The notes under the pieces were generated by a model. The model saw nothing but the letters and a program-made list of their open reading frames with translations. It ran no database searches and was not told the origin of the DNA. A DNA stretch of 64,000 nucleotides from contig NC_060233.1 of assembly GCF_021155775.2 (NCBI RefSeq), forward strand, positions 14,704,537-14,768,536, in the 5' to 3' direction. Both the position numbers and the translations under genes were made by a program. This DNA comes from Neodiprion pinetum. Its lineage: Eukaryota > Arthropoda > Insecta > Hymenoptera > Diprionidae. Below are positions 1 to 12,890 of this stretch, piece after piece (the first letter of the stretch is position 1; each line of letters starts with the position of its first letter).

Positions 1-71
1 TTAAAAACGTTTACTGATTCATTTCATTTACTACGTTTACTATTTTATCTGTTCCATCGATGAATTTTTAG

Positions 72-3000
72 TTACTGAGAAAGAGAAGAAGATAATGGTT
101 GGAGCTGCACAATTTTTCATAGAAGTCCATCATCAAGTATTGGGAAGACCGAAACTTCAGGCTGATATCTTACGCCAAGACATCAATGCCCTGACTTATG
201 ATCCAGAAACTGGTAAGTTGAATTAAGATACAATGAAAATCTCATTGCAGAGCATCAATGATTCGTATTTCAATATTTCAGTAAGAACCTTTTCTCAGCT
301 CATTGTTAGCCGTTCACCTCCTCTTTTCCTCAATTCTGTTCTCCACTATTCACATTTGCACACTCTTACCGTCGATCAATTGGGCCTCAAATTTCGCAGG
401 TACAATTCTGGCGAGCGATAAACTGAAGAATGTGATATTTCGGTACGATACGAAGACCGGTCAAATTTCAAATCTCATTACCACTAAGATAGGCGTAGTT
501 GGTGGTATGGACTTTGATTATTTCGGAAGGAACCTCTACTGGTGTGATAGTCTCTTCAGGAACATCGAAGTCTACAACACTAACACTGGCGACAGGATGG
601 TTCTAAACTCAGAACGATTGGAGGCCGTTCCCCTGGATCTAGCTGTCATTCCCGAACACGGGTAAATCAATACAACTAGAGATTTTCTGATTTCGCCAGT
701 ATCATTTGATAATGTATTGCTTTGAAATTATTCATCTTGCAGCCTGATGTACGTCGTTTTGAAATCGGGCAACGACATTCACATCGACAAAATGCAGATG
801 AACGGCCGTGGCAGCACAACGCATGCGATCGAAACTGGTTTAATCGGACCGTCCGTTTCGATTGTATACGATGCACACCTAGAGCGAGTTTTTTGGGCTG
901 ATCAGAGCACAGGGATAATAGAGAGTACTTCCTACGAAGGTAATTTACTCACAGTGGAACAATTTTTCGCATGAGGTCTAATATTTCCACGATTCACTTC
1001 ATTTTCACATTGCACATTATGACCGATTTCTCATTTAAGGTACGGACAGACATCGATTCAGGTCAGAATTGATATCTCCAGTGAGCATTGCCGTCCTGGG
1101 TAATGACATATTCTGGACTTCCTACGGATCAAAGGGATTGTACTGGGCAGATAAAATGGGCGTCATTCAAGGACAGAAAAAAATCAGTCTCGGTAAGATC
1201 ACGCTAGTAATATTCTGATTAGGTACAATATCTATAAAAAAAAATAAAAATTAACACTTTTTCATAACGCAGGTATTCCTGTCAATTTGGAAAAAATGTA
1301 CTTGGTAGCGATGACTGGCAATCACGGGTCTACTCAACACCCGTGTCTTAAGGAAAACGGCGGATGCACACACGTTTGTCTTGTCGCTTCCAACTCACAG
1401 CGGGTACGTAAAACATGAAAATTACCTGCCGTAAAAGGAACCCATCAGCTTTCTTTTCTGAGCGTCTAATGACTCACAGAATTCGAACGAAATTTATTTT
1501 TCCGGTCTTTAAATCCAGTACTCATTGAATAATGAGAATTTTCTGCAAACTCGTTCCAACATGTCTTCGTGAAAAGGAATCCGAAGTTTTCTTCATGTCT
1601 AGAGACGTATAATCATGCGATTTTCTTTATGTTACAGACTTGTGGCTGCCCGTCCGGAATGATGTTAAACAGTGATAATATTACTTGTAGTATTTCTCGA
1701 AATCACTGTAAAGTCTACGAAATGAAATGCGCGTCTGATGGAAGTTGCATTGACAAGATCAAAAGGTAATTCTTCATTGATTTGAATCAGTATTTTTTAC
1801 AGTTGAAAAACATGAGTTTCAACGGTGAAGAGTATGACATTCGGTATTCCAAATGATTTCAGGTGCAACGGAGTGAGAGATTGTCCAGGAGGTGAAGACG
1901 AAGTCGAATGTCACAAGCCTGCAACTTGCGGTCCCGATCATTTTGCATGCAACAATGGAAACTGCATTCACAACAGTAAGCTTTGTGACTCGAATTATGA
2001 TTGCTCGGATCGTTCTGATGAGGAATTCTGCGACGCAAAGACATGCGGAAAAGGTGGGATAATCCAAATATCGAATACAATCGACGAAACTCAAAATCAT
2101 ATTGAGCTTTTGATTACAACAACCTGTTCAACTTTGCATTCGAGGTCTATTAGAACGATAAATTCGTAGCCATCTTAACGATCTAATTGCCAATTCCCAA
2201 TCTCCATACAACCATTTCGCAGACGAATTCCAGTGTCAACGCGGTTTCTGCATCTCGAAGTACTTTATTTGCGACGGGAAAATCGACTGCAGTGACGGAT
2301 CTGACGAGGAGAATTGCGCATCACACACTTGCGACCCCGAAACCATGTTCACTTGCAAAAGTGGTGGATGCATTCCGAAGTTTTGGGAATGTGATGGAGA
2401 GGTACACGATTTGATCGTCAATTCACGTAGCATCGAGCTTCGTTATATACTTCAACTTTACATGTTTCAATTTCGTCACAGGTCGACTGTGAAGACGGTT
2501 CCGACGAGTACGGTCAGTGCAAAACGGCTACTTGTAGTCCCAGTATGTTCACCTGCCAGAATGCTCGATGCATCGACACTGTGCTCGTCTGCAACCTGGT
2601 CAACGATTGCGGTGACGGATCCGACGAACGGAATTGCCCCGTGGACGGAAAAACGTCGGAGGCCGCTTGCACAGCCGAAGAATACCAATGTCACGGAACG
2701 AATAAGTGCATTCCATTCGAAGCCAGGTGAGCACGATCCCGGATTGGCCAGCGTTAATCCTTTCAGTCACAGAAGTCACTAAGTGGCACCCTTTTTTTGT
2801 CATTTTTTTTTTTTTTTTATATTCCATGCAAAATCCTGAAACTTTTTTCATTTTCAGCTAACTGAATTGCGTTACTGAAAGAGTGACTATCGAACGCAAA
2901 GAAAACAATTTTTCCAACTGTTCGTGATAAAAATCGACTAATGAACCGGTCCTGGAATTGATTTTTCGCAGGTGCGACAAGGTGGATGACTGCCCTATGA

Positions 3001-6000
3001 AAGACGACGAACTTCTCTGCACTGATTGTGAATACGACGAGTTTGCCTGCGCGAATGGCAAGTGCATTCCTCGTAGTTGGGTTTGCGATCGTACAGACGA
3101 CTGCGGTGATAAGTCTGACGAGAAATACTGCGACGTCATTATCGCGCCCACAACGGAACCGATTAATTGCGAAGAATACAAGTGTCTGACTGGGGCGTGC
3201 ATCCCCTATTCCAGCGTTTGCAACGGGATCGCCGATTGTTACGATCAGAGCGACGAGAACGGAAAATGTGGTGAGCTTACAGGGATCTAGGGCGATTGTT
3301 TCCAACAATATCGAATTTTACGAAGCGTTGTACCGGTTTCTTTCAATTTGAAGAGATGAAAAATGTTCACGAAAACTTGTTGTTTTTATATTCACACAGA
3401 AACTGCATGCACTTCGGATAATCGCTGTGACGGAATTTGCAACAAAACACCTGCTGGACCTATATGTAGCTGCGCTAAAGGATACAAGCTGAAGAACGAC
3501 GGCTATTCTTGCGAAGATATCGACGAGTGTAAGCTCGGCACGTGCTCGCAGGTTTGCCGCAACGAAATTGGTTCTTTTGCATGCTCCTGCTTCTCTGGAT
3601 TCGTGCTACGTTCCGATGGTCGGACTTGCAAAGTAACCGGTAATTGAATGCAAACCCGTTTTACTTTTCACTATAATGACAGATTGTCGAATTGGATGGA
3701 AGAAGCAAGGAGCAATGAACGATTAAGGAAATTGAATGTTTCACAGGATCTCCGATGGAACTGATAATAGCGACAAAAGACGACATCAGAAGAGTTTCGC
3801 AATCCCTTAATTCGATCAAGGTAATTTATAGCGAGCCTGGAATTGGCATTGGTAAAAACGGTATCGACTTGAACATCGCCAACAGGACGGTTTATTGGAG
3901 CACCGGTAAGATACACGCACTATATCTCATTGAAAACTTAAAAAGGGTAAAGTTTTGCTAGCGACTGTTCAAAAGCGTCAATAAAAATTATTCCAGAAAT
4001 TACTGGAACGATTTTTCAACTGTCCCTGGAAACGATGGAGACAAGAAACGTGACCAACATTGGAAAACCGCGAACCCTTTCCGTCGATTGGACCACTGAT
4101 AACGTGTATTTTTACGACAGCGAGAAACCCCATGCCATTAAGGTACTCATAAAATATACACTTGACAATGTTTGCCGCCTCGGCCGAACACAATAGTAAC
4201 TCTTCGAGTTGATTACAACATTTCTTGATCGATCAACTTACTTTTATTTCTTTCGATTGATCGAAATTGCAGGTCTGTCATTTGGGAGAGCAAAAATGCG
4301 CGCATGTTGTCTCCGTAAATTCTGCGACTGCGGTAAACAGCATAGTTACAGATCCGAAACATGGGTAAGTTAGTAGATGGACAAGAAGACGTTTTGGCTT
4401 TTACTACGTCTGTTCTTTTTTGTTAATTTTCAGTATCATTCGACGAACGATAATCAGCTAACAAATCTTCAACTTCTTCAGATATTTGGTTCTCATGCTG
4501 AAGTGATGATCCTTCAATTTCTCATGCCCACAGCTTCATCTTTTGGGGCCAAACAGATTCGTGGTCCTTCAACAATCCAGTCAGCGAAATATATCGGTCG
4601 CGGATGACTGGCAAAGATTCGACTTCCGTAGTTTCGAAGAATCTTGGAATCGTTAGCGGACTCACTGTTGACCACTCAAGGGCTCGTTTGTACTGGGCTG
4701 ATCAACACTTTCAACTGATAGAAAGCTCAGATCTGAATGGAAATGACCGACGCATTATGTTTTCCGCTAACGTTAGTAATCATTCAAATACAATTTTCTC
4801 CCGATCAATGTTTCAAATTTCGAAGAATTTGCATCATGTGCCCGTTCTTCTGTAAGGTTCACCATCCTGTCGGCTTAAACTTATTCGAGGATTCGCTTTT
4901 CTGGCTGACCCCAGGCACCGGACAAATGACTAGTTGTTCTGTGTTCGCCGGAAACGAAACTTGCAAGAGAATTCAGATCAGCTCATCTCATACCGAGGAA
5001 CAATTCACGATGCTGCAACAATCGCGTCAACCATCAGGTATACTGCAAAGTTGCGATGAAAGTTTCGAATGTTTGCTATAAATCATTTTTTAATTCACAG
5101 TGAAGAACAATTGCCAGGGGCACAAATGCAGTTATCTGTGCGTCAGGAACAATGAAGATATCGGATGTTTGTGTCAAGATGGAAATGTCGTGTTACCGGG
5201 CGAAAAGTGCGACGATACAGTCAAAATGCCCCCGCCTGAATTCGGATCTAACAAGTCAAAAGGCGATGGTGGTTACATTGCTGGAGTGATGACAACGATC
5301 TTTATATGCCTGGCTTTACTAGGAGTCTACTATTACTACCAGAGGAAGAAGTATGAAGCCAGTAAATGCGACTTAAGGTGAGTTGAATTTATTCCTACAA
5401 CGCATTTCGTTCCTTACAATTAGATTAGAACCGGCATCTAATATTTGTATAATTTTACAGCATACACTTTCAAAATCCTGCTTTCGGATGCGGGCTACCA
5501 GCCTCGATTCCGTCAACTACAATGACTGTGGCGCCAGGGGAACACGAATACGTTAACCCTGTCGTCGACATTCGTTCTAGAGTGAGTAGCAATTACGCCT
5601 GTTCAATCGAGGACATAATCAGACACTTCTAAGCATTAATAAAGGGGGCACTCCCTATAAAACGCCAAATCTTAGTCGATTCGAATGATTTTTTTTTTTC
5701 TTAGGGTAAGAAATGTACGTGTTTTCTGATGAGTTATAAATGTAAGAAATGTATATATCTTTTCAGAGTCATAGATATCTTATATTACATAATTCTGGTT
5801 TTAAAAACGACTTTCGTTGCTTAAAAATGGGAAAAATCACGGAGATACAATTTTGAAAATAAAAAGAGCATTCAATTTCGAGTACAAAAGTATAAGTACA
5901 CCAGTTTCCTAAAATTGACACTCAACAGGATATTTCGAAAATAAGAAAAAGATACAACGACGAATAACATTCGTCTACAACTTTGTGTTTTGACTGATAA

Positions 6001-7885
6001 CTCTTGGTTTGATTTCAACTTTCTATGTTACACGGGAGAAACAATGCCTCCAAGGTTTGTGTGATGTAAACAATTTTTTCAGCCATTAGATGCTTAATGC
6101 AACCTTCGAAAATCGAACCAAAAGTTATCAGTCAAAACACAAAGTTGTAGACGAATGTTATTTAATGATCGTTATTGAGAGTATTCACATCATGTCGTAG
6201 AAATTTCCTCGGTAGTAACATTTAGAATTCCTATTATAGTGATTATTATTTTTGAAAAATGGATCGGTATACGGTTGCCGAGAAGATCGATATGATTTAC
6301 ATTTATGGCGAAACGCTAGTGCAGCTTGTAATTTATACGGAGAACGATACATCGGAAGAAGTCAACCATTCCGCAGAACTTTTAATCGAGTCATACGGTT
6401 CTTTTCAGAAGCCGGAAGTTTCGCAAAGAAAAAAAGGAATCGAATGTATTGAAGACAATGGCCATCATTTCGAACATTTGCTTTGATACAATTGCAAATT
6501 TATTCCGCGTAAAGTGGAGAACGGACATCTTTTTCTTATTTTTGAAATATCCTATTGTGTATAAATTTTAGGAAACTGGTGTACTTATACTTTTATACTC
6601 GAAATTGAATACTCTTTTCATTTTCAAAATAAAAAATACACCATCCCATTGGAAAAACCGAAGCTGACCTTCGTATCTCCCTGGCGCATCCACTTAATAA
6701 AAATTCGAACCCGCCATGTTCCATCCCCTTCAAAACCCTGCAGCTCTCTTCTGAAACTTTTTTTGAGATTTTGCTTCGTTTTCGAAAAAATCGCCCTGAT
6801 CACCTTAAATGCCCCACCCTGTATACATGTGGTCACTTGATGAACGAACAATATTTAAAAAATTATGATAATTGACTGATTAGTCTTAGAATAAAAAAGG
6901 TGATTTTTTCAGAAAAAAATGTCAAACTTTGACCCAGTAAAAAACATGTTTCTTTCGATAATTTTTAGTCGGTTTTAGGTTCATCAATTCGACACAAGCA
7001 TCATAAAAACCTGTGCCAAATACGAGCTTGATTAGTCAAATAGTTTTTGAGTAATGGTGTACACCGATTTTCAACACATTGTGAAAAAAATTTCGAGATA
7101 ATGACGTTTAAAATTTGGGCAAGGGAAAAACGTTTGATTCTGTAACTTACGGACCAGTCACCTATTCCGGCACCGTATAATACTCCTTCAGCTGACTCAT
7201 AATACTTATTTTGCATTTCTAACAGCTATTACTGAATAGACGACTCCCCTGTCCACAATATATTGCCTATTGATGCTCGCAGGGTTCCAACCGGAGCAAA
7301 GGTGCGTCACGGTCAAAGGCTCTCGAGATTTCATTTTTAAGAACTGACCAAAATCGCTGACTGTATCGTATTCTACAGGTTTCAAACTATACAAGGGGAG
7401 TGCCCCCCTTAAACCTGGTTAGCTAACTCATTTCAGGCCTAAAATTAGTATGCGAAAAGTTAAGTGCGAACAACTATTATACCCATACGAAATTCCCAGA
7501 TCCCTCTAATTTGAAAAATTAATTCTGTACAGACGTGCTTCCGCCTGGCAGTCACAGGTCAAAGCCAATACGCAATCGAAATACTGACATGGTCATTACG
7601 GGCCAATAATACCCAGACGAAACGATCAGTGGCTGAATTTCAAACCTGATATTTGATTTGAACGTTCTATTTAAAAATAATGCCATCCAGATTCTGATTG
7701 AATCTCGGTATTAATTAAATGCGATATTTACGGAACACGTAGTCAATCAGACGTTAAAAATTATGTTTCAGTATCTAAATGGAGAAGTGAATGGAAAAAA
7801 TACGTTGTCATTGAATAAAAAAGAAGATTGTTCCAGCGAAAGTGAAGACGGAAATTATCTGCCGGATGTACGTTTAATACGATAA
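72..7885 (+). CDS. VgR: Vitellogenin receptor (LDLR superfamily), 3' part of gene
   Basis: Endocytic receptor that takes yolk protein precursors into oocytes. The gene starts upstream of the window; an acceptor at 70-71 opens the first visible exon. My exons are 72-212, 400-661, 743-939, 1040-1192, 1273-1403, 1638-1765, 1863-2053, 2223-2401, 2482-2726, 2972-3270, 3400-3639, 3747-3905, 3997-4143, 4273-4364, 4534-4771, 4857-5037, 5101-5377, 5461-5580 and 7772-7885. They keep one frame, giving about 1163 residues. In order they encode a YWTD beta-propeller, an EGF module, eight LDL-receptor class A repeats (CDxxxDCxDxSDE signatures, about 1690-3270), two EGF modules including a calcium-binding DIDEC type, a second propeller, an EGF module, one membrane helix (GVMTTIFICLALLGVYYYY) and a short tail with the internalisation motif FQNPAF. 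Eight repeats in the second cluster is the insect VgR pattern (yolkless in Drosophila), which argues against LRP1 or LRP2. The final exon adds an acidic tail ending YLPDVRLIR. If the donor at 5581 were skipped, translation would stop at 5632. The last intron carries a transposon. Confidence 0.88.
5641..7410. mobile_element. Terminal-inverted-repeat transposon in last VgR intron (copy 1)
   Basis: The ends are near-perfect inverted repeats of about 17 bp: AAGGGGGCACTCCCT at 5642 and, reading inward from 7410, AAGGGGGGCACTCCCCT. Inside lies a palindromic module. Outer arms at about 5866-5955 and 6520-6630 (core GTATAAGTACACCAGTTTCC) enclose a second pair at about 5956-6010 and 6117-6170 (core ACAACTTTGTGTTTTGACTG), next to a broken DUF4817 helix-turn-helix fragment. 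The element lies between the VgR donor at 5581 and acceptor at 7771, so it is intronic. It is present at the same place in the second unit, so it was there before the duplication. I could not fix a target-site duplication or a superfamily. Confidence 0.7.
6259..6452 (+). pseudogene. DUF4817-type helix-turn-helix transposon fragment, frameshifted (copy 1)
   Basis: The ATG at 6259 opens MDRYTVAEKIDMIYIYGE, which resembles the start of the DUF4817 N-terminal helix-turn-helix domain of insect transposon-derived proteins. The rest of the domain (CNLYGERY, then RRTFNRVIRFFSEAGSF and a basic KKKR stretch) continues in another frame up to the stop at about 6452. No single frame therefore encodes the whole domain, and no transposase catalytic region follows. 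It is a dead remnant inside the palindromic module of the intronic transposon. Identification rests on pattern memory only. Confidence 0.6.
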
Positions 7886-8152
7886 TTTTTTATTCGAAAA
7901 TAATAATACAAGAGTATTAATTTTTGCAGTTGAATTGCAAGTTATATGTGCGTCTATGTCGTATATATTACAGTATTTTATTATGTATCTGCTGTGATGG
8001 GCAGCGTGTTGTTTATTATATTATATTACGTTACTTGTTAAATATTGTGCTCAAATTATATTTTGATAAAATTTTTATAATTCCTATTATACGATGAATA
8101 ATAATCTTCTTGAGAGAAAAAAAAATTATGAAGCTGTCAGCCTTTCCTCCTA

Positions 8153-8166
8153 CAGAATGTTCATCT
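8153..8166. repeat. Target-site duplication, left copy
   Basis: CAGAATGTTCATCT directly precedes the Penelope-like insertion and is repeated at 12975-12988 directly after it. The uninterrupted single copy is at 17291-17304 in the second duplication unit. Confidence 0.9.
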
Positions 8167-8217
8167 ATTATAGAATCTTGGTGATCGGTGAATTAAGAAA
8201 ACGTATTTTTAGTTAAC

Positions 8218-8246
8218 GTTTCGACCGGGATATGGGCCCTCCTCAG
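8218..8246 (-). ncRNA. Hammerhead-ribozyme-like core in Penelope terminal region, minus copy
   Basis: Read on the minus strand, CTGAGGA matches the hammerhead CUGANGA box. A GC-rich stretch and then GAAAC follow, in the order and spacing of a hammerhead stem II. Such motifs are known in Penelope-like terminal repeats. Pairing of stem II here is imperfect and I could not draw a convincing stem I, so this may be a decayed or non-functional motif. Confidence 0.4.
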
Positions 8247-8904
8247 AACGATTTATTTTTTAACTGTCAAGAATAACAAAAAGATTTTTTATAAAACAAA
8301 TAATAGTACTAGAAGTAATCAGACTTAAATATTGTAGATGTAATACTCTTAGAGCTATTATATATTGTTGATTAGTAAGAACCTTATGATTAATTGAAAT
8401 AAGGATGTCTTTAGGTGTTATTTACCTTATGAATTAAGTAAGTGGACTAAGATGTAGTCGAATTCACAATTACTATTGGTGGAGACAGTGTACTTTTGAG
8501 TGACGGTAGACAATGTCAATCTTCAAGTTATTTTATATGTGGGAGTTAATAGTTGGAAGTCATTAATTAAAAAGGTTAAAGAACTATGTTTCTTCACAGT
8601 CAGTATGTCATTGTGTTAAAAGGTTATTAAGTAGGTCTTTTTAGCAATAAAATTAATTCACAGGTGTCAAAGAAGTGGAGGTAGGTTCTTTGTAATTAAT
8701 TTCCACATGTCTAACGAAATATTGTTGGTTGAACCAATTGAGTCAACAGGTGAATAACGACTGATGGGAGAAAACAATGTAATCCAGAGTGAAGGTGAAC
8801 AGTTATAAACAATTATACAGAAAAACAATAAATATTTTGTAAGAAAGGTTACGTAGTGAGGACTGTATAATGTGGACAAAAAATTTTTTTGTATGTAGTT
8901 AAGG

Positions 8905-11009
8905 TTAAACAATATTTGTTGTGTGGGCGGAGATTAGAGGTTTGTAAATATTACTTAAATGTTCAACATCTTGTCTAAGATTAACAGAATTGGTATGACC
9001 TACAATGTTGCACATTTCTAATAACAGTCTTCTATAATAATTGTGTTCTTCACAAAGGATGTTTGCGTTGTCGTAATTAAAAGTGTGTTGTTTATCGATA
9101 CTATGTTTCGTTAGAGCTGTGTGACGTTCTTCAATCTCATGTACGTTGCGTTGGTGTTCCCTAATTCTAGTGTTGATATGTCGACCAGTTTGACCTATGT
9201 AGACTTGATTGCAATCATTGCATGGTATTTTATACACGACATTAGATCGTTTGCCTATGGGGATCTTGTCTTTTCCTGTATCAAAAACTAGTTGTAAATC
9301 TTTTGAATTTTTTCCAACAAACTTGACATTATATTTGGCGAATAAGCGGTTAAGTGACTCAAAAAGGCCGGATACATATGGGATGGGGATATATGTAGTA
9401 GCGGGTCTATCGTTATCTTCAGCGGGAGCAGAGTCAATATTATTGTCGAGTATGTTGTTGATGTAGGTGCGTCTCTTATTAATTTGTTGGTGTAATAGGC
9501 CATGAGGGTAATCATTCCATCTTAGTACATTGTATATGAGCGACAGGTTTTTTTCCTGGAACTCTGTACTAGCTAGTTTGATAGCTCGGTCAACTAGGTT
9601 AAAGATGGTGCCTATTTTGAAGGACAAAGGATGGTGAGAGTTAAAATTCAGGTATCTTTGTGACCAGGTTTTTTTGTGAAACCAATCTGTCTTGATATTA
9701 TTATTATTGTGTATCAACAATACGTCTAAGAAACTGATGGCGTTATTTTCTTCAGTTTCGATGGTAAATTGTAATCTTGGATGGTACCGGTTAAAAATAT
9801 TAAGAGTGTGACTTATTTTTTCATTTGGAACGGCAGTAAGAATATCATCCACGTATCGAAAGTAGAACGGTAAAACAAAACCAAGATCATTAATGCAAGA
9901 CGTTTCCAAGTCTTCCATGACCAGGTCTGACAAGATTGGGGAGAGAGGAGATCCCATAGGAAAAACAAACTGTTGTGCATAAGTATCGTTATTAAATCTA
10001 AATATTGCGGAGTCAAAACATATTTTTAAGGCTTTATCAAGTTCAATCAGGGGAATTGGGATCTTATTTTCCAAAGAAGCCCACAGGTTGTTTACTGCAC
10101 GCAATGCGAGATCTGTAGGAACGTTGGTAAAGAGTGAAATTACGTCTAGCGATATTAACGTGTAATTGTCCGGGATGATCAATGTTTTAATTGTATCAAC
10201 TAAGAAAAAGCTATCCTTAACTCTCGAGAAGGGAGGTGTGATATTGGTGGTGAGCCATGAATTAATTGTTTTGGCTAAGGTATAGGTCGGGCTATTGACA
10301 AATGAGACGATCATTCTTAAAGGGACATCCTCTTTGTGAATTTTTGGAAGCCCGTATGCGCGTGTAGGGACACTGTTGTACGTAGAAATGCTTCTATGTA
10401 GGTTTTTGGTTATAAGTTTGGAGGTAAACCAATTAAAAGTGAGCTTATTCACCCTCGTTTGTAGGGAGTTACACAAATCATATCTAGCAATTCTATACGT
10501 ACTGGTGTCAGAAAGCTGCTATCTCATTTTTTTGTTATACGAGTCTCTGTATATAGCAACCGACGTATTACCTTTGTCAGCTTTTAAAAACATAATTTCA
10601 GGGTTATTTTTTTTTTTTAAATCATGGTCTCCCGGATTTTTTGATCAGTGACATAATTATTGATGTTGTTTTTGGGGTACTTTGGGAAAACAAGTACACG
10701 GTTAGTGAAATCGGATCTAACTTGATTTCTTGCCTCATTAGGAAAACTCGTAATTTTTTCTTCAAAATTGGAAATGAGGTTGAAGACTGGAAGATCACGT
10801 TTGTTGTATGTTCGTCCGAATTTGTGACCTAGTTGTACTATTTCAGTAACATTTTCTGGAATAGGAGTATCAGTTAGATTTATTAACCAGTTATTTTTTC
10901 CAATTGAATACGAGTTTTTGTGTTTGTTCAAAGATTTTTTTTGAGCAAGTAAATTAGTGAATTTGATGATATTCCGGTTTTTTATAGCAATGAATTTATT
11001 GTTTAGCAT
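8905..11009 (-). pseudogene. Penelope-like RT and GIY-YIG endonuclease, broken ORF
   Basis: The main open stretch (10476-8905, 523 codons) holds reverse-transcriptase motifs: LDVISLFTNVP (motif A aspartate), a PMGSPLSPILSDL segment (motif B) and the YVDDILTA catalytic box (motif C). A C-terminal GIY-YIG nuclease follows: VYKIPCNDCNQVYIGQTGRH with RIREHQRNVH. Upstream coding continues at 11009-10617. It is cut by a frameshift in a run of A on the coding strand (10608-10618). It resumes with the conserved MFLKADKGNTSVAIYR segment and then meets an in-frame TAG near 10525 before joining the main frame. With two lesions this copy is unlikely to make full-length protein, though the RT core and nuclease are still open. 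Confidence 0.88.
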
Positions 11010-11040
11010 CCGATGTTGGGATTCATCATTGGGATTTTAA

Positions 11041-12203
11041 TTGGTTTACCTCCAAACTTATAACCAAAAACCTACATAGAAGCATTTCTACGTACAACAG
11101 TGTCCCTACACGCGCATACGGGCTTCGAAAAATTCACAAAGAGGATGTCCCTTTAAGAATAATCGTCTCATTTGTCAATAGCCCGACCTATACCTTAGCC
11201 AAAACAATTAATTCATAATGATCTTGGTTTTGTTTTACCGTTCTACTTTCGATACGTGGATGATATTCTTACTGCCGTTCCAAATGAAAAAATAAGTCAC
11301 ACTCTTAATATTTTTAACCGGTACCATCCAAGATTACAATTTACCATCGAAACTGAAGAAAATAACGCCATCAGTTTCTTAGACGTATTGTTGATACACA
11401 ATAATAATAATATCAAGACAGATTGGTTTCACAAAAAAACCTGGTCACAAAGATACCTGAATTTTAACTCTCACCATCCTTTGTCCTTCAAAATAGGCAC
11501 CATCTTTAACCTAGTTGACCGAGCTATCAAACTAGCTAGTACAGAGTTCCAGGAAAAAAACCTGTCGCTCATATACAATGTACTAAGATGGAATGATTAC
11601 CCTCATGGCCTATTACACCAACAAATTAATAAGAGACGCACCTACATCAACAACATACTCGACAATAATATTGACTCTGCTCCCGCTGAAGATAACGATA
11701 GACCCGCTACTACATATATCCCCATCCCATATGTATCCGGCCTTTTTGAGTCACTTAACCGCTTATTCGCCAAATATAATGTCAAGTTTGTTGGAAAAAA
11801 TTCAAAAGATTTACAACTAGTTTTTGATACAGGAAAAGACAAGATCCCCATAGGCAAACGATCTAATGTCGTGTATAAAATACCATGCAATGATTGCAAT
11901 CAAGTCTACATAGGTCAAACTGGTCGACATATCAACACTAGAATTAGGGAACACCAACGCAACGTACATGAGATTGAAGAACGTCACACAGCTCTAACGA
12001 AACATAGTATCGATAAACAACACACTTTTAATTACGACAACGCAAACATCCTTTGTGAAGAACACAATTATTATAGAAGACTGTTATTAGAAATGTGCAA
12101 CATTGTAGGTCATACCAATTCTGTTAATCTTAGACAAGATGTTGAACATTTAAGTAATATTTACAAACCTCTAATCTCCGCCCACACAACAAATATTGTT
12201 TAA
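11041..12203 (+). pseudogene. Penelope-like RT and GIY-YIG, 5'-truncated and deleted second copy
   Basis: This is the plus-strand partner of the inverted pair. It begins in the sequence equivalent to the LTFNWFTSKLITKNL segment of the first copy. At about 11216 it jumps to NDLGFVLPFYFRYVDDILTA, losing roughly 370 bp that carried motifs A and B of the reverse transcriptase. From 11256 to 12203 it matches the C-terminal 315 residues of the other copy, including the complete GIY-YIG nuclease. Loss of the motif A aspartate makes it catalytically dead as a polymerase. Confidence 0.88.
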
Positions 12204-12861
12204 CCTTAACTACATACAAAAAAATTTTTTGTCCACATTATACAGTCCTCACTACGTAACCTTTCTTACAAAATATTTATTGTTTTTCTGTATAATTGTT
12301 TATAACTGTTCACCTTCACTCTGGATTACATTGTTTTCTCCCATCAGTCGTTATTCACCTGTTGACTCAATTGGTTCAACCAACAATATTTCGTTAGACA
12401 TGTGGAAGTTAATTATAAAGAACCTACCTCCACTTCTTTGACACCTGTGAATTAATTTTATTGCTAAAAAGACCTACTTAATAACCTTTTAACACAATGA
12501 CATACTGACTGTGAAGAAACATAGTTCTTTAACCTTTTTAATTAATGACTTCCAACTATTAACTCCCACATATAAAATAACTTGAAGATTGACATTGTCT
12601 ACCGTCACTCAAAAGTACACTGTCTCCACCAATAGTAATTGTGAATTCGACTACATCTTAGTCCACTTACTTAATTCATAAGGTAAATAACACCTAAAGA
12701 CATCCTTATTTCAATTAATCATAAGGTTCTTACTAATCAACAATATATAATAGCTCTAAGAGTATTACATCTACAATATTTAAGTCTGATTACTTCTAGT
12801 ACTATTATTTGTTTTATAAAAAATCTTTTTGTTATTCTTGACAGTTAAAAAATAAATCGTT

Positions 12862-12890
12862 CTGAGGAGGGCCCATATCCCGGTCGAAAC
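12862..12890 (+). ncRNA. Hammerhead-ribozyme-like core in Penelope terminal region, plus copy
   Basis: Identical inverted counterpart of the motif at 8218-8246: CTGAGGA at 12862 and GAAAC at 12886-12890. The same caution about the incomplete stems applies. Confidence 0.4.

Noticed and set aside
1638..3270. LRP1/LRP2-type receptor instead of VgR
   Set aside because: Eight class A repeats between two propeller blocks, a single terminal propeller and a short tail match the insect vitellogenin receptor layout.
9209..9466. Plus-strand 85-codon open frame
   Set aside because: It is the antisense shadow of the Penelope ORF and has no motif of its own.
8905..10476. Group II intron or bacterial retron-type reverse transcriptase
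   Set aside because: The RT is followed by a GIY-YIG nuclease with a CNDCNQ zinc-binding-like motif, and the element has a target duplication in insect DNA. This fits Penelope-like elements only.
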